Shown here: positions 8,747 to 17,266 of the stretch, piece after piece
Layout: every line of letters starts with the position of its first letter
Position numbering within the stretch: the first letter of the stretch is position 1
Notes under the pieces: generated by a model
Told to the model about the DNA's origin: nothing
The model's database searches: none
What the model saw: only the letters and a program-made list of their open reading frames with translations
Position numbers and translations under genes: made by a program
Source: Acidisarcina polymorpha
GTDB lineage: Bacteria; Acidobacteriota; Terriglobia; Terriglobales; Acidobacteriaceae
Assembly: GCF_003330725.1 (NCBI RefSeq)
Contig: NZ_CP030840.1
Coordinates: forward strand, 5,022,001 to 5,086,000
Direction: 5' to 3'
Length of the DNA: 64,000 nt

Positions 8747-10218
8747 TGTCTAACCTTCTCCTAAGGAGGGCCGCAGTGATGCCCTCCTTTTTCCTTATAT
8801 TTGTCGGCTCAATATTTCCGCTCGCCGCGCAATCGTCCCGTTCGACCTCAACATTGGATCAGATCGTCGGATTACTCCACGCGGGCCGCTATCAGGAGGT
8901 TGTTGCCCGATCAAAGGCTGCGTTAAAGAGAAATCCTACCGAGGCGCGCCTATGGACAACCCTTGGCGTTGCATATGCACAGCTTCAGGAGCCAGGTCCT
9001 GCTAAAGAAGCTTTTTATCAGGCAGGAAAACTAGATCCTTCTGATTTGACCGTCCTCGAAGACGCGGCGCAGGTCTCATATAAAGCCAGACTTGCTGGCG
9101 CAGAGCAAGATGTTTTGGCTCTCGTCGCTCGGGATCCAGATGATTCGAATGGGAACGCGATGATGGGAGTGTTCGCTGCGCGAAGAGGAGACTGTCAGCA
9201 GGCAGTGGCTGCATTTGAAAGGGGGCGGAGCGCAGTGGAGCATGACTCCGAAGCACTCGACAGATTCGGTCAGTGTCTCTTGATACAGGGCAACGCGAAG
9301 GAAGCTGCTGATATATACCGCAAAGAGCTTGAGCTATCGGACATTCGTCCCTCTACTCGCTACTACCTTGCACTGTCGCTCCTAGCTCTAAAGCGCTACG
9401 CAGAGGCGCTAGAAGTTGTGCAACCTCTAATCGCCCAAGATGACCAATCGGCTCTCCTGATCGAAGCAAAGATTGACGAAGCACAAGGCCACCTCACTTC
9501 AGCCGTCGAGATTCTTCGCCACGCTATCGCTCTCAACCCACATGAAGTCAAAAACTACCTCGAGATAGCCACCGTCTGTTTTGACACCCGATCGTATAGA
9601 GACGGTGTGAAGATGCTCGATTTCGCGATAAAAGAAAACCCTGATTCGGCCGCGCTTAGGACTGCCCGTGGAATCCTCCACGTGCAGCTTTCAGAGGAAG
9701 GCCTGGCAGCCGTTGATTTTGATGAGGCTGCACGAATGGACGCTCAGCAGACCTCACAGAAGGAAGCTCATGTATTGTTTGCGCTCCAGCGTAACGATCT
9801 GAGCACTGCGGAGACCCAGGTTGAGCAGGAACTGCGCGGCGCACCCCATGACAGCGCCTTGAACTATCTTGCCGCTCAAATAATCTACAAGCAAGGTACC
9901 GACAACAGGCCGGATCGACTGAACAGAGCAGTTCAATATGCTGAAGCTGCCGTTACGCTAGATCAGACAAATTTCGATGCGCGCGACCTTTTGGCCGAGC
10001 TCTACTTCGAACAACACGACTATCAAAAGTCCATCAAGCAAAGCAGGGCCGCTCTTAATATCAACCAGTTCGATCAAGCGGCAATGTATCGCCTACTGCT
10101 GAGCTTGAAGCGAAGCGGAGATCCGGAGCACGAGGCCGCAGAGTTGACACATCGCTTGGGGCAAATGCACTCAGAAAGTCATGAATTAGAGCAGACTGGG
10201 CAGGAAAAACTTCCGTAA
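8746..10218 (+). CDS. Periplasmic TPR-repeat protein
   Basis: 490 residues with a signal peptide (about 1-28, ending PLAAQ). About ten tetratricopeptide-like helix pairs follow, for example ARLWTTLGVAYAQL, AKEAFYQAGKLDPSD, AVAAFERGRSA, AEALEVVQPLIAQ and SAVEILRHAIALNPHE. It sits 79 bp after the receptor, on the same strand. TPR lipoproteins or secreted TPR proteins frequently accompany Oar-like receptors in Acidobacteria, and their likely role is a scaffold in the periplasm. No catalytic motif is visible. The palindrome overlapping its start suggests separate control. Confidence 0.88.
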   Translation: MSNLLLRRAAVMPSFFLIFVGSIFPLAAQSSRSTSTLDQIVGLLHAGRYQEVVARSKAALKRNPTEARLWTTLGVAYAQLQEPGPAKEAFYQAGKLDPSDLTVLEDAAQVSYKARLAGAEQDVLALVARDPDDSNGNAMMGVFAARRGDCQQAVAAFERGRSAVEHDSEALDRFGQCLLIQGNAKEAADIYRKELELSDIRPSTRYYLALSLLALKRYAEALEVVQPLIAQDDQSALLIEAKIDEAQGHLTSAVEILRHAIALNPHEVKNYLEIATVCFDTRSYRDGVKMLDFAIKENPDSAALRTARGILHVQLSEEGLAAVDFDEAARMDAQQTSQKEAHVLFALQRNDLSTAETQVEQELRGAPHDSALNYLAAQIIYKQGTDNRPDRLNRAVQYAEAAVTLDQTNFDARDLLAELYFEQHDYQKSIKQSRAALNINQFDQAAMYRLLLSLKRSGDPEHEAAELTHRLGQMHSESHELEQTGQEKLP

Positions 10219-10370
10219 GTCCCATGCTTTACAGGCGAGCAAATCAATCGAAGGCATCCGATGCAGAACTTCAGACATCTTCCGTCGGCATTTCCGTCTT
10301 CGGTCGCCGGCCGCTATCTTACGCATTCTCTATATAAACATCATCAGCACTGACCGTAAAGGACAAGTCC

Positions 10371-12032
10371 ATGTCATCAAGTAGCTACAAACTATTTCGA
10401 AAGCCATTGATTGCCATTGGTTTTGTGTTCACTTTGTTTCTAAATCAGGCGTTCGCTCAAACCTGGGTCTCAGCTTGGGGAACGTCTATCACCGGCACAT
10501 CATCGCTTTCTGCTTCGAACTTTAGTTGCCGCTGGATTGCTCGGGCCACCCTCGGCGGATCGGGCGTTCGGTTGCGCTTATCCAATGTTTTCGGTGACGC
10601 TCCGATCACCTTTGCTGCTGTTACCGTTGGTATTCGAACCAACAGCGCTAACGTAAACAGCACTAGCACCGTCACGTTCGCGGGATCCAACTCGGTGACT
10701 ATTAACACTGGGCAGGAAATAAGCAGTGATTACATTGATCTTCCCATCTCAGCGCAAACTGATCTTGCAGTGACGCTTTATGTCCCCGGCTCCATCGATA
10801 GCTTCCCTTACCACACAGAGTTCACCAGTCAGTATTGCAGCACCTTCGACGGATCTGCGGGTGATCATACAGAGGATTCATCTGGGTCGGCCTTCACGAG
10901 TGTCGCAACGACAATCGGATGGTTAACTGCCATTGATGTTGTTGCACCAGATTCAACTTCCGCAGCTATTTCTGCCATAGGCGATTCCATCACTGATGGC
11001 TACAACGTAGCTACAGACAGCTACGGTGGTTGGACTGATGTCCTCTCCCAGCGACTCAATGGTGCATCCAGCGATAGATCTATCTTGAATGCCGGTATCT
11101 CCGGCAACACTGTGTTTCAGAACGGAGGTAACGGTGTTCCGGCCGTCTCTCGTTTCGGTCGCGACGTTCTGGAACAGTCAGGCCTTGCATACGTCATCCT
11201 GTTTGAGGGAACTAATGACATCAACCTCGGGGCGTCAGCAGCAGATCTGGAATCCAACCTGACATCTCTAGCTAATACCGCCCATGCCGAAGGGCTTGGA
11301 GTTATCGGTGCAACGATAACTCCGCGTCACAATGGGTGGTCCGGCGATCAGGACAGTAAAGACTCCATCAGAGATGCAGTAAATCAATGGATTCGAGCGA
11401 CTTCTGTGTATGACAAATATATTGACTTTGATGCCGTGATTCGGGATCCGAACGCTCCAGAACAAATGAATTCTACCTACTTGAACGCAGCAATGGACTG
11501 GATACATCCGAACGTCCAAGGTTATGCGGCCATGGCAAACGCCATCGATTTGTCGATCTTTTCCGCAAACAAAATAATCGTGAGAGACCCGAGTTTTGAG
11601 CAGAGCTCCAGTGGGAGCTTCGCAAACGGCTGGTTCCATTACGGAGCGTCTGGATCAGGGGGTGTCGACGTAAATGCGAGCAAAGCTCACACTGGGAATA
11701 ACGACGGCTGGATCTTCACGACCTCGCCGAACTGGACAGGAGCAGCTCAAAACGTCATGGTTACCGCGAACACGAACTACACTCTTTCAGCATGGTTCAC
11801 CTGCTCGCAGAATTTCGGTAAGAATGCCTACTTGGGAATCTCCGACCAGAACGGCGGAAGCAAATCAGAAGTGAATTGGGGAGACGCATGCTCGTCCACC
11901 CAGTACAACCAATACTCCGTCCAGTTTAACTCGGGCTCCCTAACGCAGATGCAAGTGTACATGGGCTTCAACAATGGACAGAGTGGCGGTTCCTGGATCT
12001 TGATAGACGACGTGCAAGTTACACCTAGATAA
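10371..12032 (+). CDS. Secreted SGNH/GDSL hydrolase with C-terminal carbohydrate-binding-like domain
   Basis: 553 residues. The signal peptide ends at QAFAQ (about residue 30). Residues 31-190 form an N-terminal beta domain typical of long secreted SGNH esterases (WVSAWGTS). The catalytic domain shows block I GDSITDG with nucleophile S206, block II AGISGN, block III GTND (280-283) and block V MDWIHPN with D376 and H379. Residues 398-553 resemble a CBM4/9-type jelly roll starting IIVRDPSFEQ and ending SWILIDDVQVTP. The likely role is removal of acetyl or other ester groups from plant or microbial polysaccharides outside the cytoplasm. A TATATAA-like element and AAAGGA precede the start. It is probably co-regulated with the receptor cluster. 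Confidence 0.9.
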   Translation: MSSSSYKLFRKPLIAIGFVFTLFLNQAFAQTWVSAWGTSITGTSSLSASNFSCRWIARATLGGSGVRLRLSNVFGDAPITFAAVTVGIRTNSANVNSTSTVTFAGSNSVTINTGQEISSDYIDLPISAQTDLAVTLYVPGSIDSFPYHTEFTSQYCSTFDGSAGDHTEDSSGSAFTSVATTIGWLTAIDVVAPDSTSAAISAIGDSITDGYNVATDSYGGWTDVLSQRLNGASSDRSILNAGISGNTVFQNGGNGVPAVSRFGRDVLEQSGLAYVILFEGTNDINLGASAADLESNLTSLANTAHAEGLGVIGATITPRHNGWSGDQDSKDSIRDAVNQWIRATSVYDKYIDFDAVIRDPNAPEQMNSTYLNAAMDWIHPNVQGYAAMANAIDLSIFSANKIIVRDPSFEQSSSGSFANGWFHYGASGSGGVDVNASKAHTGNNDGWIFTTSPNWTGAAQNVMVTANTNYTLSAWFTCSQNFGKNAYLGISDQNGGSKSEVNWGDACSSTQYNQYSVQFNSGSLTQMQVYMGFNNGQSGGSWILIDDVQVTPR

Positions 12033-12156
12033 GCAGGCCGCAAAACCTCGCGGTCCGTGTAGACACGCCCCCACGGTTCACCGGCGGTCACGAACCCTAA
12101 CCGGTCCGGTAAACTCGCAGATTCAATGGTCGACGCCTGCCATTCAGAGGAGAAGA

Positions 12157-12333
12157 ATGAAACGTCATTCTAGAGTTGCTGCGATGATCTGTTTTGGCCT
12201 GCTCTCTATCAGTGCTCAGTCACAAGAGCAGGGGCGATGGTCTGAACAGCGCGCGAACGAGTGGTATGCGAAGCAGCCCTGGCTGGTCGGCGCAAATTAC
12301 ATTCCGTCTAACGCGATTGACCTGACCCCCTGA
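12157..12333 (+). pseudogene. Glycosidase-like gene truncated after 58 codons by the IS
   Basis: A good GAGGAG site precedes the ATG at 12157. The product starts with a signal peptide (RVAAMICFGLLSISAQSQ) followed by WSEQRANEWYAKQPWL and VGANYIPSNAI, which resembles the mature N-terminus of secreted glycoside hydrolases (cellulase/beta-mannosidase-like clan A barrels). The last few codons and the TGA at 12331 come from the left end of the IS. The remainder of the gene is not found in the window, so the insertion was accompanied by loss or displacement of the 3' part. The family assignment rests on a short stretch and is tentative. Confidence 0.6.
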
Positions 12334-12381
12334 ATTCGTCCAGTTCGGAATACGATTTGGACGAAGGAAAGGGGAAGTGCG

Positions 12382-12657
12382 ATGAGCAAGAGTCGTCATA
12401 CGGAGGCGCAGATCATCACCGCGCTGAAGCAGGTTGAGGCGGGGCGCACCGCCGAGGATGTTGCGCGGGAACAAGGTGTGAGTAAGCACACGATCTATGC
12501 CTGGAAGGCCAAGTACGGGGGCATGGAGGTGAGCGAGGCGGAAGAGGTCAAGCACCTGCGCGATGAGAACTCGCGGTTGAAGAAGCTGGTCGCCGATCTC
12601 AGCCTCGACAAGGACATGCTGCAATCGGTGATAAGAAAAAACTCCCTGGGCTCGTAG
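12382..12657 (+). CDS. IS3-family transposase OrfA
   Basis: 91 residues. An N-terminal helix-turn-helix (RHTEAQIITALKQVEAG, AREQGVSKHTIYAWKAKYGG) binds the IS ends. A leucine-zipper-like helix (VKHLRDENSRLKKLVADLSLD) mediates oligomerisation and is shared with the OrfAB fusion. It ends shortly after a programmed-frameshift heptamer. Length and motifs are normal for the family, and the gene appears functional. Confidence 0.95.
   Translation: MSKSRHTEAQIITALKQVEAGRTAEDVAREQGVSKHTIYAWKAKYGGMEVSEAEEVKHLRDENSRLKKLVADLSLDKDMLQSVIRKNSLGS
12636..12642 (+). other. Programmed -1 frameshift site (A AAA AAC)
   Basis: A AAA AAC is in exact X-XXY-YYZ register with the orfA frame. A -1 shift here enters the orfB frame, which has no stop between 12642 and the OrfB ATG at 12672, giving one continuous OrfAB transposase. 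IS3 elements use this mechanism. Confidence 0.75.
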
Positions 12658-12671
12658 AACGAAGGGCAGAA

Positions 12672-13574
12672 GTGAGGCGCTTGCTGGCAGAGTTCAAGGC
12701 CAGCGAGCGCCAGGTCTGCGAGCTGATGGCGGTGCCGAGATCGAGTGGCCGTTATCGAAGCCAGAGAGATGACAGCCCGCTTCAGGAACGGCTGCGGGAA
12801 CTGGCGCGGGAGCATCCGCGCTTTGGCTACCGGCGTCTGCATTTGTACTTGCATGAGGAGATGGGCGTGAACCACAAGAAGGTGCAGCGCGTGTATCGCG
12901 AGCTGGGTCTTACCGTGAAGCGGACACGGCGCAAGCATCTGCGGCGGACGCTTCAGCCACGGCCCGTGCTGACGGTGCCCAACCAGGAGTGGGCTCTGGA
13001 CTTTGCCAGCGACGTTACGGCGGCGGGCCAGCGCATCCGCGTCTTGGGTGTCCTCGACAGCTTCACCCGGCAGTGTCTGGCGTTGGAGGTCGCTACCAGC
13101 TTCCCCAGCCGGCGCGTCACCCGCGTGCTCGAACGGGCGATCGCGGCATACGGAAAGCCGCAATCGATTCGCAGTGACAATGGACCCGAACTAACCTCTC
13201 GCCACTACCTGGCGTGGGCCATCGAATGGAAGATCGATCTGCTGCACATCCAGCCGGGCAAGCCGACGCAGAACGGAGCCATGGAGAGCTTCAACGGAAA
13301 GCTGCGCGACGAATGCCTCAACACAAGCTGGTTCTGGAACCTGTTCGATGCCAGGAGGAAGATCACGGCTTGGAGGACGGAATATAACTCGCGCCGCCCC
13401 CACAGCTCGCTTGGCTACAGAACGCCGGACGAGTTCGCGCGGCAGTGGCAGGCTGCTTCGCTTTCAGAAGCAAAGAGTATGGCTGTGGACCAGCCGTATC
13501 AAGGCGACCCTGACGGGCTCCGCTTCGCTCCGGCCCTGACACGGCTGCTCCACAGCCAAGAGATCTCTACCTAA
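12672..13574 (+). CDS. IS3-family transposase OrfB (DDE integrase domain)
   Basis: 300 residues with an HTH_21-like region (REHPRFGYRRLHLYL) followed by an RNase-H-fold rve domain. The catalytic triad is D110 (WALDFASD), D169 (RSDNGPE) and E205 (NGAMESFNG), with 35 residues between D169 and E205, the canonical DD(35)E. Also seen are the C-terminal YNSRRPHSSLGYRTP block and its usual tail. The frame is open upstream to the slippery site, so the active enzyme is the OrfAB fusion. No damage is seen. Confidence 0.96.
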   Translation: MRRLLAEFKASERQVCELMAVPRSSGRYRSQRDDSPLQERLRELAREHPRFGYRRLHLYLHEEMGVNHKKVQRVYRELGLTVKRTRRKHLRRTLQPRPVLTVPNQEWALDFASDVTAAGQRIRVLGVLDSFTRQCLALEVATSFPSRRVTRVLERAIAAYGKPQSIRSDNGPELTSRHYLAWAIEWKIDLLHIQPGKPTQNGAMESFNGKLRDECLNTSWFWNLFDARRKITAWRTEYNSRRPHSSLGYRTPDEFARQWQAASLSEAKSMAVDQPYQGDPDGLRFAPALTRLLHSQEIST

Positions 13575-13784
13575 GAAAGAAAAGCAGAAAAATGTGAGTT
13601 ATGATTTCGTACACCAAACTGGACGAAGAATGGGGGCAGGTCACAACGACTGCTTGAGTTCCTAAGGGAAAAGATCGATCCGACTGACAAGGATTGCAAG
13701 TTTCGGGCCTCGCTGGTCGAAATTTTAGCGCTTGCACCGCTTTCCAATGACGACTGGAAGGCAATTGACTTTAGCCGTCCGGCG

Positions 13785-15203
13785 ATGGAATGGCCAAAAT
13801 TCGTAGAGATAACCAAGAGTCTCATTCTCCAGTATGCGAGAGTGCTGGACATCGCGCCGGCGGGCGTAGAGGCTGACTATCTGGTCTGGGAAGCCATCGA
13901 TGTGGCAAAAACCTACGGCGATCCCACGACGGAACCGGACATCGAACACCTTTGCATCGCCATCCTGATGATGGAGGGGCTGGCATCCGATATTGTAAGT
14001 GCAAACTGGGATGGTCTGGTCGAGAAAGCTGTTGAACAGCTGGCGGGCGGTCTGCCAGTCCTCCGTGTATGCGTCCTTGACGAAGACACCAGGACCGACG
14101 GACAAAGAGGGAACCTCTACAAATTCCATGGCTGCGCCGTGCTGGCCGCGCGAGACGAAGCGACGTATCGGCCGAAGCTTGTCGGACGCGCTTCACAGAT
14201 CAATGGATGGGCGAACCAACGAAGTAATGAGGTCATGCTCTCCAAGCTGATCGAGATTGTCACAACTAAGCCTACATTGATGCTGGGCCTGTCGGCGCAA
14301 GACAGTAACATTCAAGGCGTCTTTGTGGCCGCCCAAAACCGAATGGCGTGGCCCTGGCCTTCTCATCCGCCAGCCTTCGTTTTTTCCAACGACAAACTCG
14401 GCCCAGACCATAAGACGCTGCTCCAGAACGTCTACAAAGACGCATATAGCGCCGCAAACCGTGAGCCAATCGAACTGTCAGCCCTGCTTCGAGCTTACGG
14501 AAAGTCCCTGCTACCAGCCCTCTGCCTTCATGTGGCCGCCACGAAGCTGTGCAGGCTCATCGATTTGCTCTTTGAGCACTTTTCCCAGCTGGAACGGGCG
14601 AAACTACATGCGGGAGTGACTGCCCTCCGCAACCAGGTTGCCGCAACCGCAGTGACCCTGGGCAAAGAGCCCTTTGTGCGCTCAATGATTAGCTTTTCCG
14701 GACGGACGATGTCACTGTTCCTTGCCGGAAAGGAGCCACATTCCGTCGGGCCGCAATATCGGCCGATCTCAGTGACCCCTGTGCAACACCTTAAAGCCGA
14801 TCCATTTCTCACTATTTCAGGCACGAAAGAACTCTCGGTTGGCATTGGCCTTTTCGGTATCTGTGTCCTCGGCGCAGGCTGGACGGCAGAGGGACCTGCG
14901 GCCGGGACAGTCCGGCCTGGTGCGTTTCAAGTCCGGACAGGTACAACGGTTCTTCAAGTGTTTTTTGCTGCGAGTGCGCAAAGCGCCGAGCAACTCGTTG
15001 GCAACAGCTTGGTCGGTCTCACAGACGAGGCCATCGTTATCCATAGCCATGCAATACCCTCGCCGATGGCCCGCGCGGCCCGGCGGGCGCCGGGAAGGAC
15101 GGGACTACCTGGTCTGCAGGAAGTGAGCATCGCCAAAGTATGTGAAGGCATCACCAATGCCGACGACTTGGTTCGAAGGTTTCGGGAAGAGGTAGCGCTA
15201 TGA
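13785..15203 (+). CDS. SIR2-like effector protein, 5'-truncated by the IS
   Basis: 472 residues from the only ATG, but the same frame is open and coding-like back to 13644, the first base after the IS (LLEFLREKIDPTDKD...). The original start and probably the NAD-binding GAG(V/F)S loop are therefore lost. Retained SIR2 features are SANWDGLVEKA (N74, D76, the usual TTNYD block), YKFHGC with H115, and PTLMLGLSAQDSNIQGV near residue 165-180. The C-terminal 250 residues are unassigned. It overlaps the next gene by 4 bp. SIR2 proteins in such operons deplete NAD during phage attack. Here the loss of the N-terminus makes activity doubtful. Confidence 0.75.
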   Translation: MEWPKFVEITKSLILQYARVLDIAPAGVEADYLVWEAIDVAKTYGDPTTEPDIEHLCIAILMMEGLASDIVSANWDGLVEKAVEQLAGGLPVLRVCVLDEDTRTDGQRGNLYKFHGCAVLAARDEATYRPKLVGRASQINGWANQRSNEVMLSKLIEIVTTKPTLMLGLSAQDSNIQGVFVAAQNRMAWPWPSHPPAFVFSNDKLGPDHKTLLQNVYKDAYSAANREPIELSALLRAYGKSLLPALCLHVAATKLCRLIDLLFEHFSQLERAKLHAGVTALRNQVAATAVTLGKEPFVRSMISFSGRTMSLFLAGKEPHSVGPQYRPISVTPVQHLKADPFLTISGTKELSVGIGLFGICVLGAGWTAEGPAAGTVRPGAFQVRTGTTVLQVFFAASAQSAEQLVGNSLVGLTDEAIVIHSHAIPSPMARAARRAPGRTGLPGLQEVSIAKVCEGITNADDLVRRFREEVAL

Positions 15204-15775
15204 CCGCCACAACTCCGGTAGAACGGGTCGCCGAGATCCTCGAAAACGTGAACTACAGACGAATACCAGTTCCTGTCACCATCGGCGGTATTGAATTTAC
15301 ATTTCCTGCTCTCTTCGTCGGGACTGGACTATCCCAGGACCTCATCGTGGTGGTCGACGGAACGGTCGAAAAAGAAGAACGGATACTGCAAAAGATCGAA
15401 GGCCTCGCTCGTGTATTGGATCGGTTGCGATCACGTCGTCCTTTGACAACGGTCGTTGTCGGTCGACGTCCTTCGAGTGCAACGATCGATGGAATGTTTC
15501 GGGTCAGCAGGGTCCTTCCGGTAGGAACAGCCAGCGATACTGCAAACCTTAGAGACTGGCTTTCTGTGTTGCTTCCACTGACCCTTCCCGATCCGAAAGA
15601 CGCAGGCATAGCTATCAACCAGATGGATCGAGACGGCCAACCGGATCGAGACCCGATCGCAGAGCAATTACTGGCCTCAGCCCGCATCAGTGAAGAAGCC
15701 GCTCGTGAAGTCCTCCATCGGCTGCTTGCCGAACCTTTTAAGACAGTCAATGGCGAACCCACGGAGACCGTATGA
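15200..15775 (+). CDS. Small unknown protein, middle gene of a SIR2-ATPase operon
   Basis: 191 residues, no membrane segment or signal. Coding is tightly packed: a 4-bp overlap with the SIR2-like gene upstream and a 4-bp overlap with the ATPase downstream. Residues 25-110 look like an alpha/beta fold (PALFVGTGLSQDLIVVVDGT, RPLTTVVVGRRP), followed by helices. I do not recognise a family. Position and size match the middle component of ABC-three-component conflict systems (effector, middle component, ABC ATPase), which is inference from gene order rather than a sequence match. Confidence 0.6.
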   Translation: MTATTPVERVAEILENVNYRRIPVPVTIGGIEFTFPALFVGTGLSQDLIVVVDGTVEKEERILQKIEGLARVLDRLRSRRPLTTVVVGRRPSSATIDGMFRVSRVLPVGTASDTANLRDWLSVLLPLTLPDPKDAGIAINQMDRDGQPDRDPIAEQLLASARISEEAAREVLHRLLAEPFKTVNGEPTETV

Positions 15776-17007
15776 GTTTTAGGCTGAAGACGCTTTCCGT
15801 AGAAGACTTTCGTAGTATCCGCGGACCGGTCTCGGTCTCTCTGGACGCCCCCGTGGTCTTGATCCACGGCCCAAATGGCACTGGGAAGACGAGCCTGCTC
15901 TCCGCGATTGAATTTGCCCTCACGGGTGCCGTGCCGTCTTTGCAACGCATGGACCCCAACTATATCCACTACCTTCCGCACAAAGACGCTACCAATGGGC
16001 GTGGAAAGATCCGTCTTGAGGTCTCGGGGCTTCCGGTAACGAATGAATGTGAGATCGTCGTCGACGGGAAGAACGTCCACCCTACCCCGTTGCTGTCTGC
16101 AGAGCTCGCCAAGTTCTTCAATGAGCGATGCTTCCTTCCTCAATCCACGCTTGGTCGACTCCTTGAGCTTTACCAACACCAGGAAAAGAAAGCCGATACG
16201 CCGTTGACATTGTTCGTAAAGGACCTGCTGGGATTGGACCACTTCGATGCTGTAATCCAGGGGTTGCACACAGCCGGTGATGTCCGCAGGACGCGCGAGA
16301 CTGTGCCCGAATATTGGTTCGCAAGAGAAGAAATTCCGGAACTCGAGAAGACGGTCGCCGAAAGAGAAGAGCAAGAGAAGATCCTTGATACGGAGGTCAC
16401 GAACTCAGAGCTGCGGGCAAACGAACTACTGGGTGTGTTGAGCCCACCCCAAACATTCGAGTCAGCCAACGTACAGGACCTTCGCAGCGCACTCAATTCA
16501 TCCGAACTCAGTGCGCTGGCCCGGTCAAGAAGAGACCTGATTGCTCTTGACGAGCAGTGGCAAAAGTCCACGAGCGACCTCGAGACGATGAACATCGGAG
16601 AACTCGAACGGCAAGACCACACCGTCCAGGAAGCGCTCACTTCTTGGCGGTCGAGCGACGGGAAACTCCTGGCACAATATCTCCTCGAACTTCAATCATT
16701 CTTCCCCAGCCTTCCGGCGATCGAGGACGATGGTGTATTACCTGCACACAAACAAGCTTCGGACGCAGTATCACGCGAACTCAATCGCCTCAACGAAGTG
16801 TTCGACCGAGAAGATCTGGATGCCCAGCGAAGTGTGACTTTAGCTGAGTCGGTAGAACAAGGCAATCTGCGTCTCAAGCTCCTCGATACCGAGATTGCGC
16901 AGATCGCCCCCGCCAACGAGACTCTGGCGCAACTTCTCGCTCAAATCGTGCCTTTTGTCCAAAGCAATATTCAACGGCAACACTCAGACTTTGCAGATGG
17001 CCTCTGA
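15772..17007 (+). CDS. SMC/RecF-like ABC ATPase, N-terminal half (interrupted)
   Basis: 411 residues to the first stop. The N-terminal lobe has Walker A GPNGTGKT (33-40) in the SMC/Rad50/RecF style, preceded by LKTLSVEDFRSIRGPV. A Q-loop-like FLPQSTLG and a long coiled coil (about 185-400) follow. The frame terminates inside the coil because the next about 178 bp (16984-17161) are inverted; residues after about 404 are artefactual. The C-terminal lobe with signature and Walker B resumes at 17162 in another frame. Proteins of this type power ABC-three-component and related nuclease/SIR2 defence systems. As sequenced the protein would be incomplete. Confidence 0.85.
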   Translation: MSFRLKTLSVEDFRSIRGPVSVSLDAPVVLIHGPNGTGKTSLLSAIEFALTGAVPSLQRMDPNYIHYLPHKDATNGRGKIRLEVSGLPVTNECEIVVDGKNVHPTPLLSAELAKFFNERCFLPQSTLGRLLELYQHQEKKADTPLTLFVKDLLGLDHFDAVIQGLHTAGDVRRTRETVPEYWFAREEIPELEKTVAEREEQEKILDTEVTNSELRANELLGVLSPPQTFESANVQDLRSALNSSELSALARSRRDLIALDEQWQKSTSDLETMNIGELERQDHTVQEALTSWRSSDGKLLAQYLLELQSFFPSLPAIEDDGVLPAHKQASDAVSRELNRLNEVFDREDLDAQRSVTLAESVEQGNLRLKLLDTEIAQIAPANETLAQLLAQIVPFVQSNIQRQHSDFADGL

Positions 17008-17161
17008 GTTCGGTCAGCCGCGCGCGCCTGGTCTTGAGCTCATCGAGTTGGGGTGAAGGTAGCCGGCGAGCATTCAGCCCCTGTAATTCGCGCGTGGCCG
17101 TGCTGATCGCTGCTGTCGTCGTCGATTTATCGGCAACGATGGCTTGTAGTCGACCGGATGA
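16984..17161 (-). other. Inverted coding segment inside the ATPase gene
   Basis: On the minus strand, codons running from 17161 down to 16985 encode a coiled-coil stretch (GRLQAIVADKSTTTAAIS, RELQGLNARRL, LDELKTRRARLTELRG). On plus, all three frames there are interrupted or non-coding-like. Turning the segment round joins QRQHS on the left to LDKHGADLERQ on the right, with only a 1-nt frame discrepancy. Its ends share only the 3-bp inverted repeat TCA (16984-16986) / TGA (17159-17161). Confidence 0.7.
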
Positions 17162-17266
17162 CTCGACAAGCACGGCGCCGACCTTGAACGACAGGCGGCA
17201 GCGGCTGCAAGACAACTGGGAAACTTCCGCAGCAAGGAACATATTGCGACAACCTTACGGACCAAC

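Larger units (their letters stand above)
12318..13643 (+). mobile_element. IS3-family insertion sequence, structurally intact
   Basis: 1326 bp bounded by imperfect inverted repeats. The left end starts TGACCTGACCCCCTG (12318) and the right end read inward starts TGACCTGCCCCCATT (from 13643); both continue with TCGTCCAGT. The element contains orfA, a slippery heptamer and orfB. Flanks are GCGAT on the left and CAACG on the right, so no direct target repeat is visible. The genes on each side are truncated and unrelated, which points to an IS-mediated deletion or recombination after insertion. Confidence 0.93.

Noticed and set aside
16983-17166. Site-specific invertible switch (invertase-type)
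   Set aside because: The segment ends lack matching long inverted repeats and no invertase gene is adjacent. The Tn3 resolvase is far away and frameshifted, so a programmed switch is not supported, only an inversion.
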